From positions 25,444,297-25,508,296 of the forward strand of contig CM119265.1 of the NCBI GenBank assembly GCA_051294375.1: a DNA stretch of 64,000 nucleotides. Direction: 5' to 3'. The DNA comes from Paraspadella gotoi (taxonomy: Eukaryota > Chaetognatha). Made by a program: the position numbers and the translations under genes. Below the pieces are notes generated by a model. It had not been told where the DNA came from and searched no databases. It saw only the letters and a program-made list of their open reading frames with translations. Shown in pieces: positions 49,989-62,037 of this stretch (position 1 is its first letter; each line of letters starts with the position of its first letter).

Positions 49989-52900
49989 CTACTTCTTCCT
50001 CCCGGACTCCTCTTCTCTCAACAACGCCAAGAGGATCGTCCGGTAATCCCCGCTCGTGTCGTCCGCGATCCACTCGCCCAATGATCCCTTGAAGGCCTTC
50101 TGGAACTCCTCGCCGATCTGCACCAAGTCCACTTCCGATCTGGAGACGATGATTCGAATGAGCTCGTCGTCCGAGGTGCCCATGCCCTTCATTGCCCGCT
50201 GCAGCTGCCCGGCGAAGAATGCTGCTCTGTTTCGAACGCAGCGGACGACGGCGAGCATGCTGCGTTTCAAGTCTCCCGACATTTCGGATTTGATTGAATC
50301 TTCGATGTCCTTCTTGGAGACTTTTTGGTATTCGTCGAAAGTCAATCTGTGGGCGGGTGGGGGAAGTGGCGTGGTTGGAAGGATTTGGTTGGATTTGGTC
50401 GGATTTATTGAGATTTGGTGAGTTTTGGGCGGATTTAGAGATCTATATATCAAGCCTGTCCAAAGTCAGGGGCAAGATTGCTGGTTTATTAATTAAAATA
50501 CTAAATAAATATTTTTGTGAGTTGGAAATAGATTCAAAGATTACTCAACCTCAACAAGAAACTTATACATATAATATGAAATATAATCGTAAAATAAAAC
50601 TTAGCTTTGATTCACTCCTTCCTCCATAATCTTCGTGTAATCTCTCTTCCATTCTCCATTTAAAATTTTTTATTTGTTTAATCAGAAATAATTTTAAGAT
50701 TTCCGGTTTTGAAATTATTACTTCAGGAGAGAAACCGGTTAATCAGGTTTTTACGAACCAGATTATAATTTGGAACAAGAAATTCGCCGTCAATTATGGG
50801 GAATGAAGCGAAAACCTGAAAGTTGAGCTGACTACATTAATTCCTCTAAAATATGAATCCAAATCTATAATTACACGAACGATTGTTAATAAATAAAAGC
50901 GAATACAACTCTGTTCATTGTTTATGTCTATTAATAATCTCAGCTTTATCGGACTCAGGAGGAAATCAAACCTATAAAAAAAATTGAAAAATGAAGGAAA
51001 ATAATAATAATACATACAAAGGAAAAACTGACAACCCCCCCAAAAATAATATTTGGTGAAGACACTTAATATCATTTCATCACACTTGCTCCATCAATAA
51101 CATAAAGAACAACAAAAGCAGCAACAGCAACAGCATAATCAATTAATCAGCACGGAACAGCAGCAGCGCCGCACCTGAGCTGCGACGGGCTCCTCGACGC
51201 GAGGATAACGTTAAAGCGCGACTCGTCCGTTCCCCACGACTTCTCTCCAGCGTCGAAGAGGGCGCGCGCGTCCGTCTTGGCTTTTTCGCGGTCGATCTCG
51301 AGGCTTTCGCTGCGGTGGCCTGGGGGGGGGTTGGGGGAGGTTGGGTGGGAAAGTAGATGGAAGGGAAACTGTAGGAAATGAAAAGATATGACAAATACTG
51401 TGAGCTTGAGGTAATGTGACTCCCTTGCCCTTTCATCCTGTAACAAGGTAATCATCAGCCTCTTGAAGTGATTCCCTTGCCCTCTCACCCTGTAACAAAG
51501 AAACCATCAGCCTCTTGAAATGACTTTCTTGCCATCTCACCCTGTAACAAGGCAACCATCAGCCTCTTGACATGACTTTCTTGCCCGCTCACCCTGTAAC
51601 AATTCAACCATCAGCCTCTTGAAGTGAGCTCCTTGCCCCCTCACCCTGTAACAAGACGACCATCAGCCTCTTGAAGTGACTCCCTTGCCCTCTCACACTG
51701 TAACAAGCCTTTTGAAGTGACTTCCTTAACCTCTCACCCTGTAACAATTCAACCATCAGCCTCTCGAAGTGATTCCCTTGCCCCCTCACCCTGTAACAAG
51801 GCGACCATCAGCCTCTTGAAGTGATTCCCTTGCCCCCTCACCCTGTAACAACGTGACCATCAGCCTCTTGAAGTGACTCCTTCTTGCCCTCTCACACTGT
51901 AACCAAGCACCTTCTTGAAAGTGACTTTCCATCCTAACCTCTCACCCTGTAACAATTCAACCATCAGCCTCTTCTGAAAGTGATTCCCTTGCCCCTCACC
52001 CTGTAACAGGCGACCATCAGCCTCTTGAAGTGATTCCTTGCCCCCTCACCTGTAACAACGACCATCAGCCTCTTGAAGTGACTCCCTTGCCCCTCTCACA
52101 CTGTAACAACACCATCAGCCTCTCAAAGTGATTCCTTGCCCCCTCACCCTGTAACAAGGCGACCATCAGCCTCTGAAGTGATTTCCTTTGCCCCCTCACC
52201 CTGTAACAAGGCGACCATCAGCTCTTTAAAATGTCCCGACGTGTCGTCGACGATGTCTTTCTCCAAGTCTCGCGCGTAGAGCCTCTTGTAGGCCTGCTTG
52301 ATGTCGGCGACCTCTTGGTTCCCTCTAGTGCAGAGAATCTCGATGAGGGCGTCCTCGTCGGTGCCCGCCCCTTTGACCGCCTTGCGCAGTTCCGACGCCG
52401 CGTAGTCCGCCGGCGGGGATAGCGTCGCGAGGACCACCTGAGGAAAACGGGAGTGAGGAAATATAAATATAAATATAAATAAATATAATTAAATATAAAA
52501 ATATAAAAATAAATATAAATATAAATAAATATAAAAATATAAATATAAATATAAAAATAAATAAATATAAATAAATATAATTAAATAAAGTAACTCAGAT
52601 ATATAATTTATAACAAAGTACAAATATTTAATTAATTAAAATGTATCAGAGCTGGTTAAAGCGATAGAATATTTATTTAAACTTCGTAATAGTGTTTACT
52701 TCGCCGCCCCCCTCACCCTGTCCAATCTTCACCTTCAACAGATTCCCGCTCAACTCGCTCTTCAACTCCGCCTTCAAATCTTTGCCGAACATCTGCTTGA
52801 AGACCCGCTGCACTTCAAGCCGTTGATCGTTGGACCGATAGGCGAGGACGTCGACGATCGCCCCTTCGTCGGTCCCGAATCCTTTCATGGATTTGCGCAG

Positions 52901-52990
52901 CGCCTCCGCGTCAGCCTCGGCGTCGAAGTCTTCGGAGGGCGTGACGGTGCCTTCGTACTCTACGGCGTCTTCGTATTCGGGGATGCGTTC
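49989..52990 (-). CDS. Annexin, four-repeat core
   Basis: Exons on the minus strand: 52990-52733, 52437-52200, 51319-51175, 50346-49989, joined in phases 0, 1 and 2. They give 332 residues including a short acidic leader ([12 protein letters not shown]). All four annexin repeats are present, each with the Ca2+ loop and its acidic cap 39 residues later: KGFGT (36-40) with E79, KGAGT (108-112) with D151, SWGT (193-196) with E235, KGMGT (267-271) with D310. Annexins bind acidic phospholipids in a Ca2+-dependent way at membranes. Repeat wording ([32 protein letters not shown]) is closest to the annexin A7/A11 type as I recall it. No start codon is certain: the first exon follows a C-rich 3' splice site and may join the DZANK1-like exon upstream. 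A frame also stays open from an ATG near 53063 through that site, giving a possible independent start. Confidence 0.92.
51405..52199 (-). repeat. 52-bp array copying an exon end and its 5' splice site
   Basis: About 15 tandem units of 52 bases in the annexin intron directly after the exon ending at 52200. On the minus strand each unit reads CTTCAAGAGGCTGATGG, then GCCTTGTTACAGGGTGAGGG. The exon itself ends GAGCTGATGGTCGCCTTGTT, then ACAGG|GTGAGG. Every unit therefore repeats about 35 bases of coding sequence plus the splice donor. Units diverge slightly, more so at about 51690-51740 and 51880-52100 where indels appear. 52 is not a multiple of three, so no long frame runs through. Confidence 0.9.
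52446..52590. repeat. AAATATAAAT-type AT repeat in annexin intron
   Basis: Tandem AAATATAAATAAATAT words in the intron between the first and second annexin exons. Confidence 0.8.
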
Positions 52991-53340
52991 CTGAAGTGGC
53001 GGAGGGGAGAGGGGGGGGCGTGAGCAGCAGGAATGTGACACTGTTTTTAGTCGACGCATTTTTGTGAAGAAAAAAATATAAGTTTGATCCTTTCTTTCTT
53101 TATCTTTTTTTAAAACATTTGACAGCTTAAATTGCACTGGATCATGGCCTACTTTCTTTTTTTGTTAGTTAGTTTTTTTAGTTTATTTATATTTTTCTTT
53201 ATTTTTCTTTTCTTTTCCTCCATAATTTTACAAAACCTCTTTTCTTAGGGGATTTTTCAAATCTTTGTTGAAAGTCCAGGTTTCTGTGTGAAGAAACGTA
53301 ATCGTGTGAAAGACATCAAAAGGGTTGAAGGAAAGACGCC

Positions 53341-54935
53341 TCATGACCCTATTTCATGAACTTCTTGGTGCTTACTTGGTGCTTGCTTCGTGCTTGCTTG
53401 CTTCCATGCTTGCTTCCTCTCTCCCGCCATTACCTTCTTTCTGGCCGGCGGCGGCGGTTTCTCCTTCTTCTTCTTCTCCTGCGGCGGCGGAGGCGGCGGC
53501 GGCGCTTCCTCCTCTTCCTCTTCCATCGGCTCCTCTTCCTCCTCCCCTTCGAACGTCACCCCAGGCTTGGCCTTTCCGCCCCAATTCTTGGGCTGTGCCC
53601 GCTCGGGCGGCTTCCTCTTTCTCAGCCCATCGGGCCGCGCGAATTTGAGGAAGACGAGATATCCGTCTTCGGCGTCTTCCAGGTCGGCGTCGAGAAGGCG
53701 CCCAAGTCGCGGCTCCGCCAGCGCCGCGCGAAAATCGGGATGGCGCTGAGCGAACGCGGTAAGCTGCTTGGCAACGTGATTGGCCTTTAGATTGGAAGGG
53801 GGGGAGTGAGTAAAGATTGAGGTCTTTCTGAATATACACTTTTTCTTTTTTTTTTTAAAAACTCTCCCCTATCACTTAATACTACAAAATGCAAATGATA
53901 TTTTCGTCAAAAAAAAAAAAAAAAGCAAACCTGATCCTTCCAGTTTCCGTTTCCTGCGCTGACCATCGACGGCGGGTCGGGCCGCTGCATCTGACGCTGC
54001 ATCATCAGCTGCGTTTGATGCTGCTGCTGCTTCTCGCGATGCAGCTCCTCGACGACGCGTCTAATCTCCGACAGCGTCATGTCCCTCGTCTCCTCCAGAC
54101 GTCGCATCATCTTCTCCGTCTCGAATCCGACGTTGGAAGGCGTCGTCCACGGAGCCATCGGCGGCGGCGCAGGATTCGATGGCGGCGGCGTCGACGGCGG
54201 CAGCGGCGGCGGCGTCAACGCTCGAGGCGTCGACGGCGCGAAAGTGACGCCGCCTCGGTCGTTGGTGGAGAAGCCGGACCACGACGCCGGTAGAGGACCC
54301 CACACGTTGATCTGAGTCCCGGAATAGTTGGTCGGCGTTCTGGGATCGGCGTCTTCCGGCCGCGGCGACGTCGGCGGGTGCCAGGCGTCCTTTGGCGGGG
54401 CGGAAGAAGGCGTCGGTCCGCGTCGGGAAGGGGTCGGCTTTGAATTGTCGGCTTGGTCGTCTTCGTCGTCGTCCAAAGTGACAGTCTCTTCGTCAAGATC
54501 GAATTCGACGTCGACTTCCTTCGAGTCTTTCGTCGCGTCCACGAAGAGGGTCCGGGTGTTGACGGGGCTCTCCCGCATACCGTCGCGGGTCACGGCCATC
54601 GCCTTGGGGTGTTGAATGAGGTTGGGTGGGGAGGTGGATGGGTGGAGAAGTTGGAAATCCCGTACAAAATTTACCTTGACCTCCCGCTTTCCCGGATGTA
54701 ATTGAAATGGCGCTTTGTACTTGTGGGTCACGTGACGACCTCCGTATTTGGTCTTGAAGGGCAGAGGCTTCGAGCCGTCCGTCGTGAAGTAGATTTTGCA
54801 GCCGGCGGACTCCGTTTCAGTCCACGAACAGTGCCGATCCACGGACGTACTGGGGTTGTCCGGGTACGTACGTCGGACGGGGGTTTATCGTTGGGGGGAT
54901 GATAGCGCCCGCGGTGGGGCCATGGTGGGTGTGGG
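53341..54935 (-). CDS. DZANK1-like protein (chitobiase-like domain, no zinc ribbons)
   Basis: Exons on the minus strand: 54935-54675, 54602-53931, then 53784 to a splice site at 53434 (AAGAAG|GTAATG) or a stop at 53341; all joins are phase 0. The N-terminal frame reads TAGAIIPPTINPRPTYVPGQ, then TETESAGCKIYFTTDGSKPL and PGKREVK|AMAVTRDGMRES, a chitobiase/Fn3-associated fold like the DZANK1 N-terminus. A Pro-rich linker and a coiled coil (MMRRLEETRDMTLSEIRRVV) follow, then NWKDQANHVAKQLTAFAQ and RALAEPRLG-like sequence (FRAALAEPRLGRLLDADLED), which I recall as a DZANK1 C-terminal motif. The double zinc ribbons and ankyrin repeats of DZANK1 are absent. In vertebrates DZANK1 acts with ninein-like protein in dynein-linked vesicle transport to photoreceptors; the same role here is inference. 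One frameshift is needed near 54815-54830, probably a sequence error. No start codon is certain; a 5' exon is missing. Confidence 0.7.
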
Positions 54936-54942
54936 CTGGGGT

Positions 54943-55017
54943 TAGAGAGAGAGAGAGAGAGAGAGGAGGAGAGAGAGAGAGAGGAGAGAGGAGAGAGAGA
55001 GAGGAGAAGAGAGGAGA
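54943..55017. repeat. (GA)n tract serving as polypyrimidine tract
   Basis: Interrupted GA on the plus strand, hence TC on the transcribed minus strand. It ends directly at TAACCCCAG, the 3' splice site of the first visible exon of the DZANK1-like gene. Confidence 0.75.
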
Positions 55018-55412
55018 GTTTGCTATGAAGAATTAACGAACTGAGATGTAAACTGTCGTATTCGTAAAACACGTCTTAATGTTTATTAATGAACGTCAAA
55101 ATAATTTAATAATAAGTTTCGTAATTTCGTTTGAAAAGATAATATTAGCCCTGAGAGTTGTTTGCGCTCTCCTCTCGCTTAGCAACGGAAATGATTGATC
55201 AACCAAAAGAACATCGCGGAAAATTAAGTGCGGAAGCCAAAACGCCCCGACATCTGTCGCTAAATCTTAAAACTTGGAGGGACTTTTGTTTTTGTTTTTT
55301 CAGCTAAAGGCAAACATGGTTAACTAAAATAGTGTTAGAAAAGGTGTTTTTTTAAATTAAAAAATATTTTTCTTAAATTTTGGCTGTTATCTTATTATTT
55401 TCTCTTTCGTTT

Positions 55413-56482
<1,070 letters not shown>

Positions 56483-56507
56483 NNNNNNNNNNNNNNNNNN
56501 NNNNNNN
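56483..56507. other. 25-N placeholder gap at inner edge of inverted repeat
   Basis: Exactly 25 N, directly after the left arm of the inverted repeat. The purine-rich segment that follows (56640-56830) yields a spurious Glu/Arg-rich frame. Confidence 0.8.
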
Positions 56508-56751
56508 CTTCTTTCACACATTTTCGCCTATCTTACATTCACGTAATTTTAAGATTTTAACATACTTTCAAATATTATATTATTTAAACAAATGTCAATC
56601 CCACCAGGTTCGCTTGTAGTCCGATCCTCCGTGGACCATGAGGAGGAAGAGGACGATGGAGAAGAGATGGACGAGGAGGCAGAGGACGAGGAAGAAGAGA
56701 TAAAGAGGATCGTGGCGAGGAGCTTGGGGAGGAAGAGAGGGGGGAGGGGGA

Positions 56752-56782
<31 letters not shown>

Positions 56783-56859
56783 TAATAAAAGGGGAGAGGG
56801 GGGAGGAGGAGGAGGAGGAAGAGGGAAAAGGAGAAGTTGAGAGAGAGGAGAGATGTAGT

Positions 56860-57137
56860 CGGGCATTGCCTAGGTTCACCCCCCCCCTAAAAGCATGAAA
56901 CTTTCAGTTTTGACCCCGTGGCTCATTGAGTAAAGCATCAGCTCATGACCACTAGGTACCGGGTTGGATTGAACCCGGTACCTACCCTCGGGAGCGTCGA
57001 GGACGGCCGTAAGCCGCCTTGGGGCGTGGCAAACCCTCAAGCCTGGTTCCAAGCCCAGGACCCGTTCCATGGCTGCTAGAGGGGGTTATAGAAGTTATGG
57101 ATAGTCATCTTCAGCCCACTTAGGCCTTATCCACAGA
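56860..57137 (+). mobile_element. tRNA-derived SINE, copy C (flipped core)
   Basis: Plus strand: GTGGCTCATTGAGTAAAGC, ATGACCACTAGGTACC, then the body through GGCTGCTAGAGGGGGTTATA to CTTATCCACAG. It matches the copy at 38.1 kb in inverse orientation except for the centre. Here the palindrome loop reads GGTTGGATTGAACC in the SINE direction, whereas the 38.1-kb copy reads GGTTCAATCCCAACC. The B box is therefore reversed in this copy. Confidence 0.8.
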
Positions 57138-57385
57138 GAGAGAGAGATAATAAAAGATATAAGTTTAAACATAATTAAAGCGTTAAACGTTTTGATCAAT
57201 AACTCGAAAACCTCCTTTTTCAGGTCCCTCAAATGATTGATCTGATTCCTTGAAATAATTTACTCCCGCCGATAGTGTAGGGGTTTTTCCCCTTCGAGCC
57301 AACTCTGCCCATACAACCCATAAATAACCAAGGCCATACGGTCTTACCAATCCCACACCTGACCTTTTCCACACTAAACCTTCCA

Positions 57386-57777
57386 TTGATCCCTCCCAAC
57401 GCAGTCTTAGCAGCCATGACCGACCGACCGACTTTAATAAGAGTTGGTCAAAAACTCACCCCGCCTCAACCCTTTACTTACCACCGATTCCCGCTCGTCC
57501 GACGCCTTTCTTTCCTGCACCCCGACCGGCGCCCTTCATCCAAGTTTCCCCCAAAGCCGTCGGATCGGGCGTTGCCATGGCGACCCATCACGCGAATCGA
57601 CTTCCCCACACGAAACCGAAATTGACGAGATTCGAGGAGACGTCCTTCGCTGTATCCTTGGCGGCATTATACGGCGAAGGATCCGCGTTGTACCGAAAAG
57701 GGGCATCGGAAGATGGGTTAGGTTCGTCGTCGTCGTTGTTGTCGTTGTTCTCTCTTTGGTCGGCGGCCAAGAGTTGA
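57386..57777 (+). CDS. Possible coding segment inside intron 1 (weak)
   Basis: GC-balanced block within otherwise AT-rich DNA. One frame reads MTDRPTLIRVGQKLTPPQPF and continues Pro/Arg-rich to about 57620. A second frame then reads KLTRFEETSFAVSLAALYGE and GSALYRKGASEDG. A single frameshift would join them. It follows a 25-N gap and may be indel-damaged. It could be an exon of the membrane-protein gene or an unrelated gene; no family recognised. Confidence 0.25.
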
Positions 57778-58134
57778 GAGTCTTTTCGAATTCTCGTCAC
57801 CGAACTGAACGTTTTGTACATGTTTGATTGTTTAAATTTAGTTTATTTTAGTATTGATAAAATAGTTGATTTATTTAATTTTACTTGATTTAATTCCTTG
57901 GCTTTAGATTCTTTAGTTTGGTGACGTTATATAAGCGAAGTTTTGTTTAAACGTTGTAGGTTTTTAGTGAGCCTCGTCACAGAGAATTGGGCGTTGGTTT
58001 AATTTTAAATGATTTAATATTAACTAGATACTTTAGTTATGTGAAAATTATCTTTGTTACCAAGGTCATCGCTAGCATCTGAGTATTAATAAGATGATTA
58101 TACTTATGAAATTGGTACAACCAATATAAAAATA

Positions 58135-59155
58135 TCCATTCCATTATATGAAGAGTCGAACTTATGAAAAATATTCGGCTTGACTCTTTTTACTTTTTAC
58201 GATCAAGTGCGATTTATCGTAAAAAATGTTTATGAAGTAAAAAGTGGAAGTTTTAAAACAGAGATTTAGTTAAAAATACGTTAAACTTGCTGCATCAAAA
58301 TTAGGGGAAAAATCAAGAAATGAATTCAAAGGGGGAAAGAAACTGTCGAAGAAAAAAAATCAAACAAAGGAAAAGTAAAGAATAAGTTTTTAAGATTAAG
58401 ATGAAAATATTAAATATCAATATTAAATATAAAAAAATATCGAATATTATTTTTTTGTTGAAACAATGTTCGCTTATAACGAATTTAATTTCGGTTTCAT
58501 TACAAATTTGCAAACTTAATCACCGATTAAGTCCCGCGTTTGGATTTTGATTCGATCTTTCACAGAAACTTCACTAATCACGAATCACAACACCGATAAT
58601 CGAGAGATCGAATTTCCAAAAAAAAAAGAGCAAAAGTTCTCTCACCTGTTACATCACTATCTCCCCGATTTCTATATGAGTGGAATCAGACATATTTCAC
58701 TAAGTAGCTTTTTGTTTTTTGAGATTTAATTTTTGTTTTGTTTATTTTTTTGAGTTTTTTTTTTTTCGCTTTATTTGTTTTTTGATCTGTTGCTGAAGAA
58801 GAGTCTGTTTCTTTTTATCTTGGTTTTTTTTTTTTTTTTTTTCCGCCTCCGCCTTGTGATTCACTGAAGGATTGGAGTAGAAAGAAGAGAGGAGAGAGAG
58901 ACGAGAGAGAAGTAGAGAGAAAAGAGAGAATAGAGAGATATTGACAATCGAACCTCGGTCAGGTCGATAATGCTACTATATATCGGTATTGTACAACAAT
59001 AAAATCTCTGTAGACTAAAATATTCTTTTCAAATGTCTGTTGATTTCTTTAATTCGTATTAATATTGATAATTAATATTATTATCAATTAATTATTAATA
59101 TTATTTTAATTAAAAAAAAATCATGATAAATTTCTAAAATTTAAGAATATTAAAA
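58135..59155 (-). repeat. Right arm of large inverted repeat
   Basis: Inverted copy of 55413-56482. On the minus strand it repeats the first exon at about 58690-58640, where a single-base loss after ATCGGGGAGAT shifts the frame and puts a stop before the splice site. The copy is therefore not functional as written. Confidence 0.9.
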
Positions 59156-59615
59156 AAATAAAGTATTACTATGATCATTATTTTTGAACTTTAATATTAT
59201 TATAATTAACCTAAACACCGTAAGACTATTCAATATTTTGAAAAATCGCCATAAATTTACTAAATTATGAAATGATAAGTGTACGGCCCCATTAACAGCC
59301 TAACGGTTAAAAATAAAATTTTTAGTACATTTTATCTTTTACTTTTTTCAGTTTGTTGTGGTTGAAATATACAGAAAATAAGTTTTTATTTGTTTAATGT
59401 AAAATTAGTTATAAATTGTTTTACATCTTTTATCAAATCAAAGTTATATACTTTCTTGTTCAACAGGTTTGGATCGAGACAGAGAGACATCTTCCGAAAT
59501 TCAACGCTTTGGATTCATCCCAGTCAAAACGGAGACAATCTCTGGTTTATGTTGCAGATTTTCGCGGGGATGTGGATTGTCTATGCAGCATCGACGGTGT
59601 GCAGAGAAGGTAAGT

Positions 59616-59810
59616 GTGGGGGAAAAGTGTGTTCAGTGTGAGCTTGTTATTATCTTGTAAGGGGCTTGGAGGCCTTGAACCACCATCGTCTGTCCGAAGT
59701 CAGGGTTAAGATAGCTTATTCAATATTCATTTATGGAATAGATCATTTTCGTATTGCAATTTTCATATGTAATAAATGGACTGAAATACAATATGATTAT
59801 TGTTGGAATT
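59616..59810 (+). repeat. Intron segment duplicated at 63.1 kb
   Basis: From the 5' splice site of exon 2 onward, AAGTGTGTTCAGTGTG, GGCTTGGAGGCCTTGAACCA and GTCCGAAGTCAGGGTT recur in the same order at 63100-63300, 3.5 kb downstream. Confidence 0.8.
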
Positions 59811-60207
59811 ATTAATTAGAAAAATAACTGTAAAAAATAAAAGAAATAATTAAAAATAAAAATAAAAATATTAAATATTAAAATATTAAAGAAAGATTTC
59901 CTTTCTTACTCCCCAATCCCATTTCGTTTTTTCCAGGCGACGGCGGTCCACTCTACATCCGCCCGGGCGTCATCCCGCGTTCGACCTTCGTCCTCGGATC
60001 TTCGCCCTACTCTGCTTCGAGCGCGACGCCCTTCGTAGCGGCGCAACTCGACGATCCTTTCTCTCCTGCCCTTTCTGCGTTGCAGCGGCTGCTTCGCCGC
60101 GCTCTCCCTGCAGCGCAGCGCCCTTCACTTGGCTGAGATAAAGGATTGGCTGCTGCAGAGATCGTTCGTCGATTTGAAGCTGAGCGGTGCTTTGGCCATT
60201 TCTTGTG

Positions 60208-60430
60208 AGTCGAGAATGAATGAATGGATTAAATTAATGAAATGAATGAATGGATTGAATTAATGAATAAATGAATGGAATGAATGGTATGAATGAATGG
60301 AATGAATGAAGCATGAAATGAATGAATGGAATTATTGAATGAAATCTAATGAATTGATATGTAGATGGATAAGATGGTTAGATGGACGGATTGATGAATT
60401 GATGGGGTGCAATTGATTGGTTGATAGATT
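60208..60430. repeat. AATGAATGGATT-type tandem repeat
   Basis: Imperfect AATG/GAATGGATT array in an intron of the membrane-protein gene. Confidence 0.75.
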
Positions 60431-61991
60431 TATCACAACTTTTTTTAGTCCGACAAAATACAAAGAGATTAATTTTTTACGTAAAAATCAATGATAACAT
60501 AATGATTAACTAATTATCCGATAATAATTCTTTCCCCCTGGTCCAGCCCTTCCGCATTCGTTGCTCTTAACGTTTATCTGATCTTCACTTCGTTTTGCGG
60601 TTTGTTTGTCGATTTGGATCTCGTTTCCATGGAGACATCATGCACCACGGGTCTGGTCATCCTGGCCGTGCTCGTCTTGGCAGGCTTCTTTGTAAAGGAG
60701 ACGATGGTTGCGTGAGAGAAGTTAGAGAAGCTGAGGTTTTCTTGCTTAACAGTTAATACAATTTAGTTATTATCTATTTTTTTTAAATCAAAAAATAATT
60801 TATCACTGCAATTTTCATTTTAGATTTACTTTCTTATCTTTACCAATAAAATAATTCACGGAAATAAAGGTTTCAGGAGAATATGGCTACGGGAAGACAT
60901 GCGCGATGGCCGGGGTGTGAGGCATCTCCCGACGAGCTGGCGCTCAAGGCTTTGGACCTGCAGTGACCACCACCGTGTCACTGGCGTGTTTTATGCGCGA
61001 CAACCATCACACTTTAACCAGCGTGACCGTGAGGGGATATAGAACCCGAAACTCACGGTTGGTGAACGAGTACTTAGCTGTCCAAGCGGCAGTTTCACAA
61101 GATATACGGGAGGCGAATTAATTATTCGCCAACAAGTTAAATTTTCACCGGATATAATTATGGTTAATGATTTACTCTTTACTAATCATCGACATTAAAC
61201 ATTGACTGCAATTTAACATACATAACAAACTAATAGATAATATATTAACTCCCATCAACCAACAGTTGAAATCCTCTTCTTTCGACCGCATTCTCCGTCA
61301 ATTGTCCGGTCACTACTTCTTCCTCACCGTGATGTTGGTCCTTCGTCTTCCTCAACCTCCGTGACTCCGCAAGATTCCGTCTTTCACAAAATCAATCTGA
61401 CCACCATTGTGTTGACGTCCATTCTCGCTGTGGGCAAGATTGTGGTCGGCGCGTGGAGAGAGAGGAGGGAGAAGAGGATGAGAGAGAGAGGGGAAGGGGA
61501 GGATCACAGGACGCAGTTTGGTATTAAGTTACAATCTTTAGGACCATCAAAAGTAAGCATAAACATTTAGGGGACGTAGACCTTCATGAAACAATCAATT
61601 TTTTTATTATTTAATAATATCCTTTAAAAAAATTGGTGTCATCGCTTTGAGATAAAAGTAATATATCAGGTGTTTAAGAGGGATTGGTCGGGCGGCAGTG
61701 TAATAACCAAGAGGGTGTGACTTCAAAGCAAGAGGCGATTGGAATTGAGCCCTGATGGCTTTTTAACTTCCCACCTTAATATATGATTGAAGCACCTACG
61801 GGTCAAAACTGAACAGTTTTTTATAGCTATCTTTAAGGGGGGTTCGGTGTTTGAACTTCTCTTAACTGGCAATTGCTGTCCTTCTAATCTTATCTTACTA
61901 CCTGTGGATACTATCTCAAAGTCCAGAGCTTTGTCCCTGCACATTCTTTTTCTTGGTTCGCTTCTACTTTTTTTTTTCTCTTTTCGTTTAG

Positions 61992-62037
61992 GTGGCGTCA
62001 AATGGATCCGGGCCTCATAAACTTCCGCTCCGCGCAG
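61992..62037 (+). CDS. Possible further exon of the membrane-protein gene (weak)
   Basis: Bounded by a T-rich 3' splice site (CTCTTTTCGTTTAG) and GCGCAG|GTAATC. One frame reads WRQMDPGLINFRSAQ. It lies 440 bases after the basic-tail exon. Phase with that exon cannot be verified because of frameshifts upstream. Confidence 0.25.

Noticed and set aside
53325-53790. Plus-strand open frames opposite the DZANK1-like gene
   Set aside because: Pro/Ser/Phe-rich antisense readings; the minus strand has the conserved motif and in-phase splice sites.
56592-56840. Acidic open frame after the 25-N gap
   Set aside because: Glu/Arg-rich because of GAGGAA repeats; joining exon 1 in phase 2 to its apparent 3' splice site gives an early stop.
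59937-60204. Otopetrin-type proton channel assignment
   Set aside because: Only LYIRPG after a membrane helix is suggestive; the following exons do not show otopetrin motifs in any frame.
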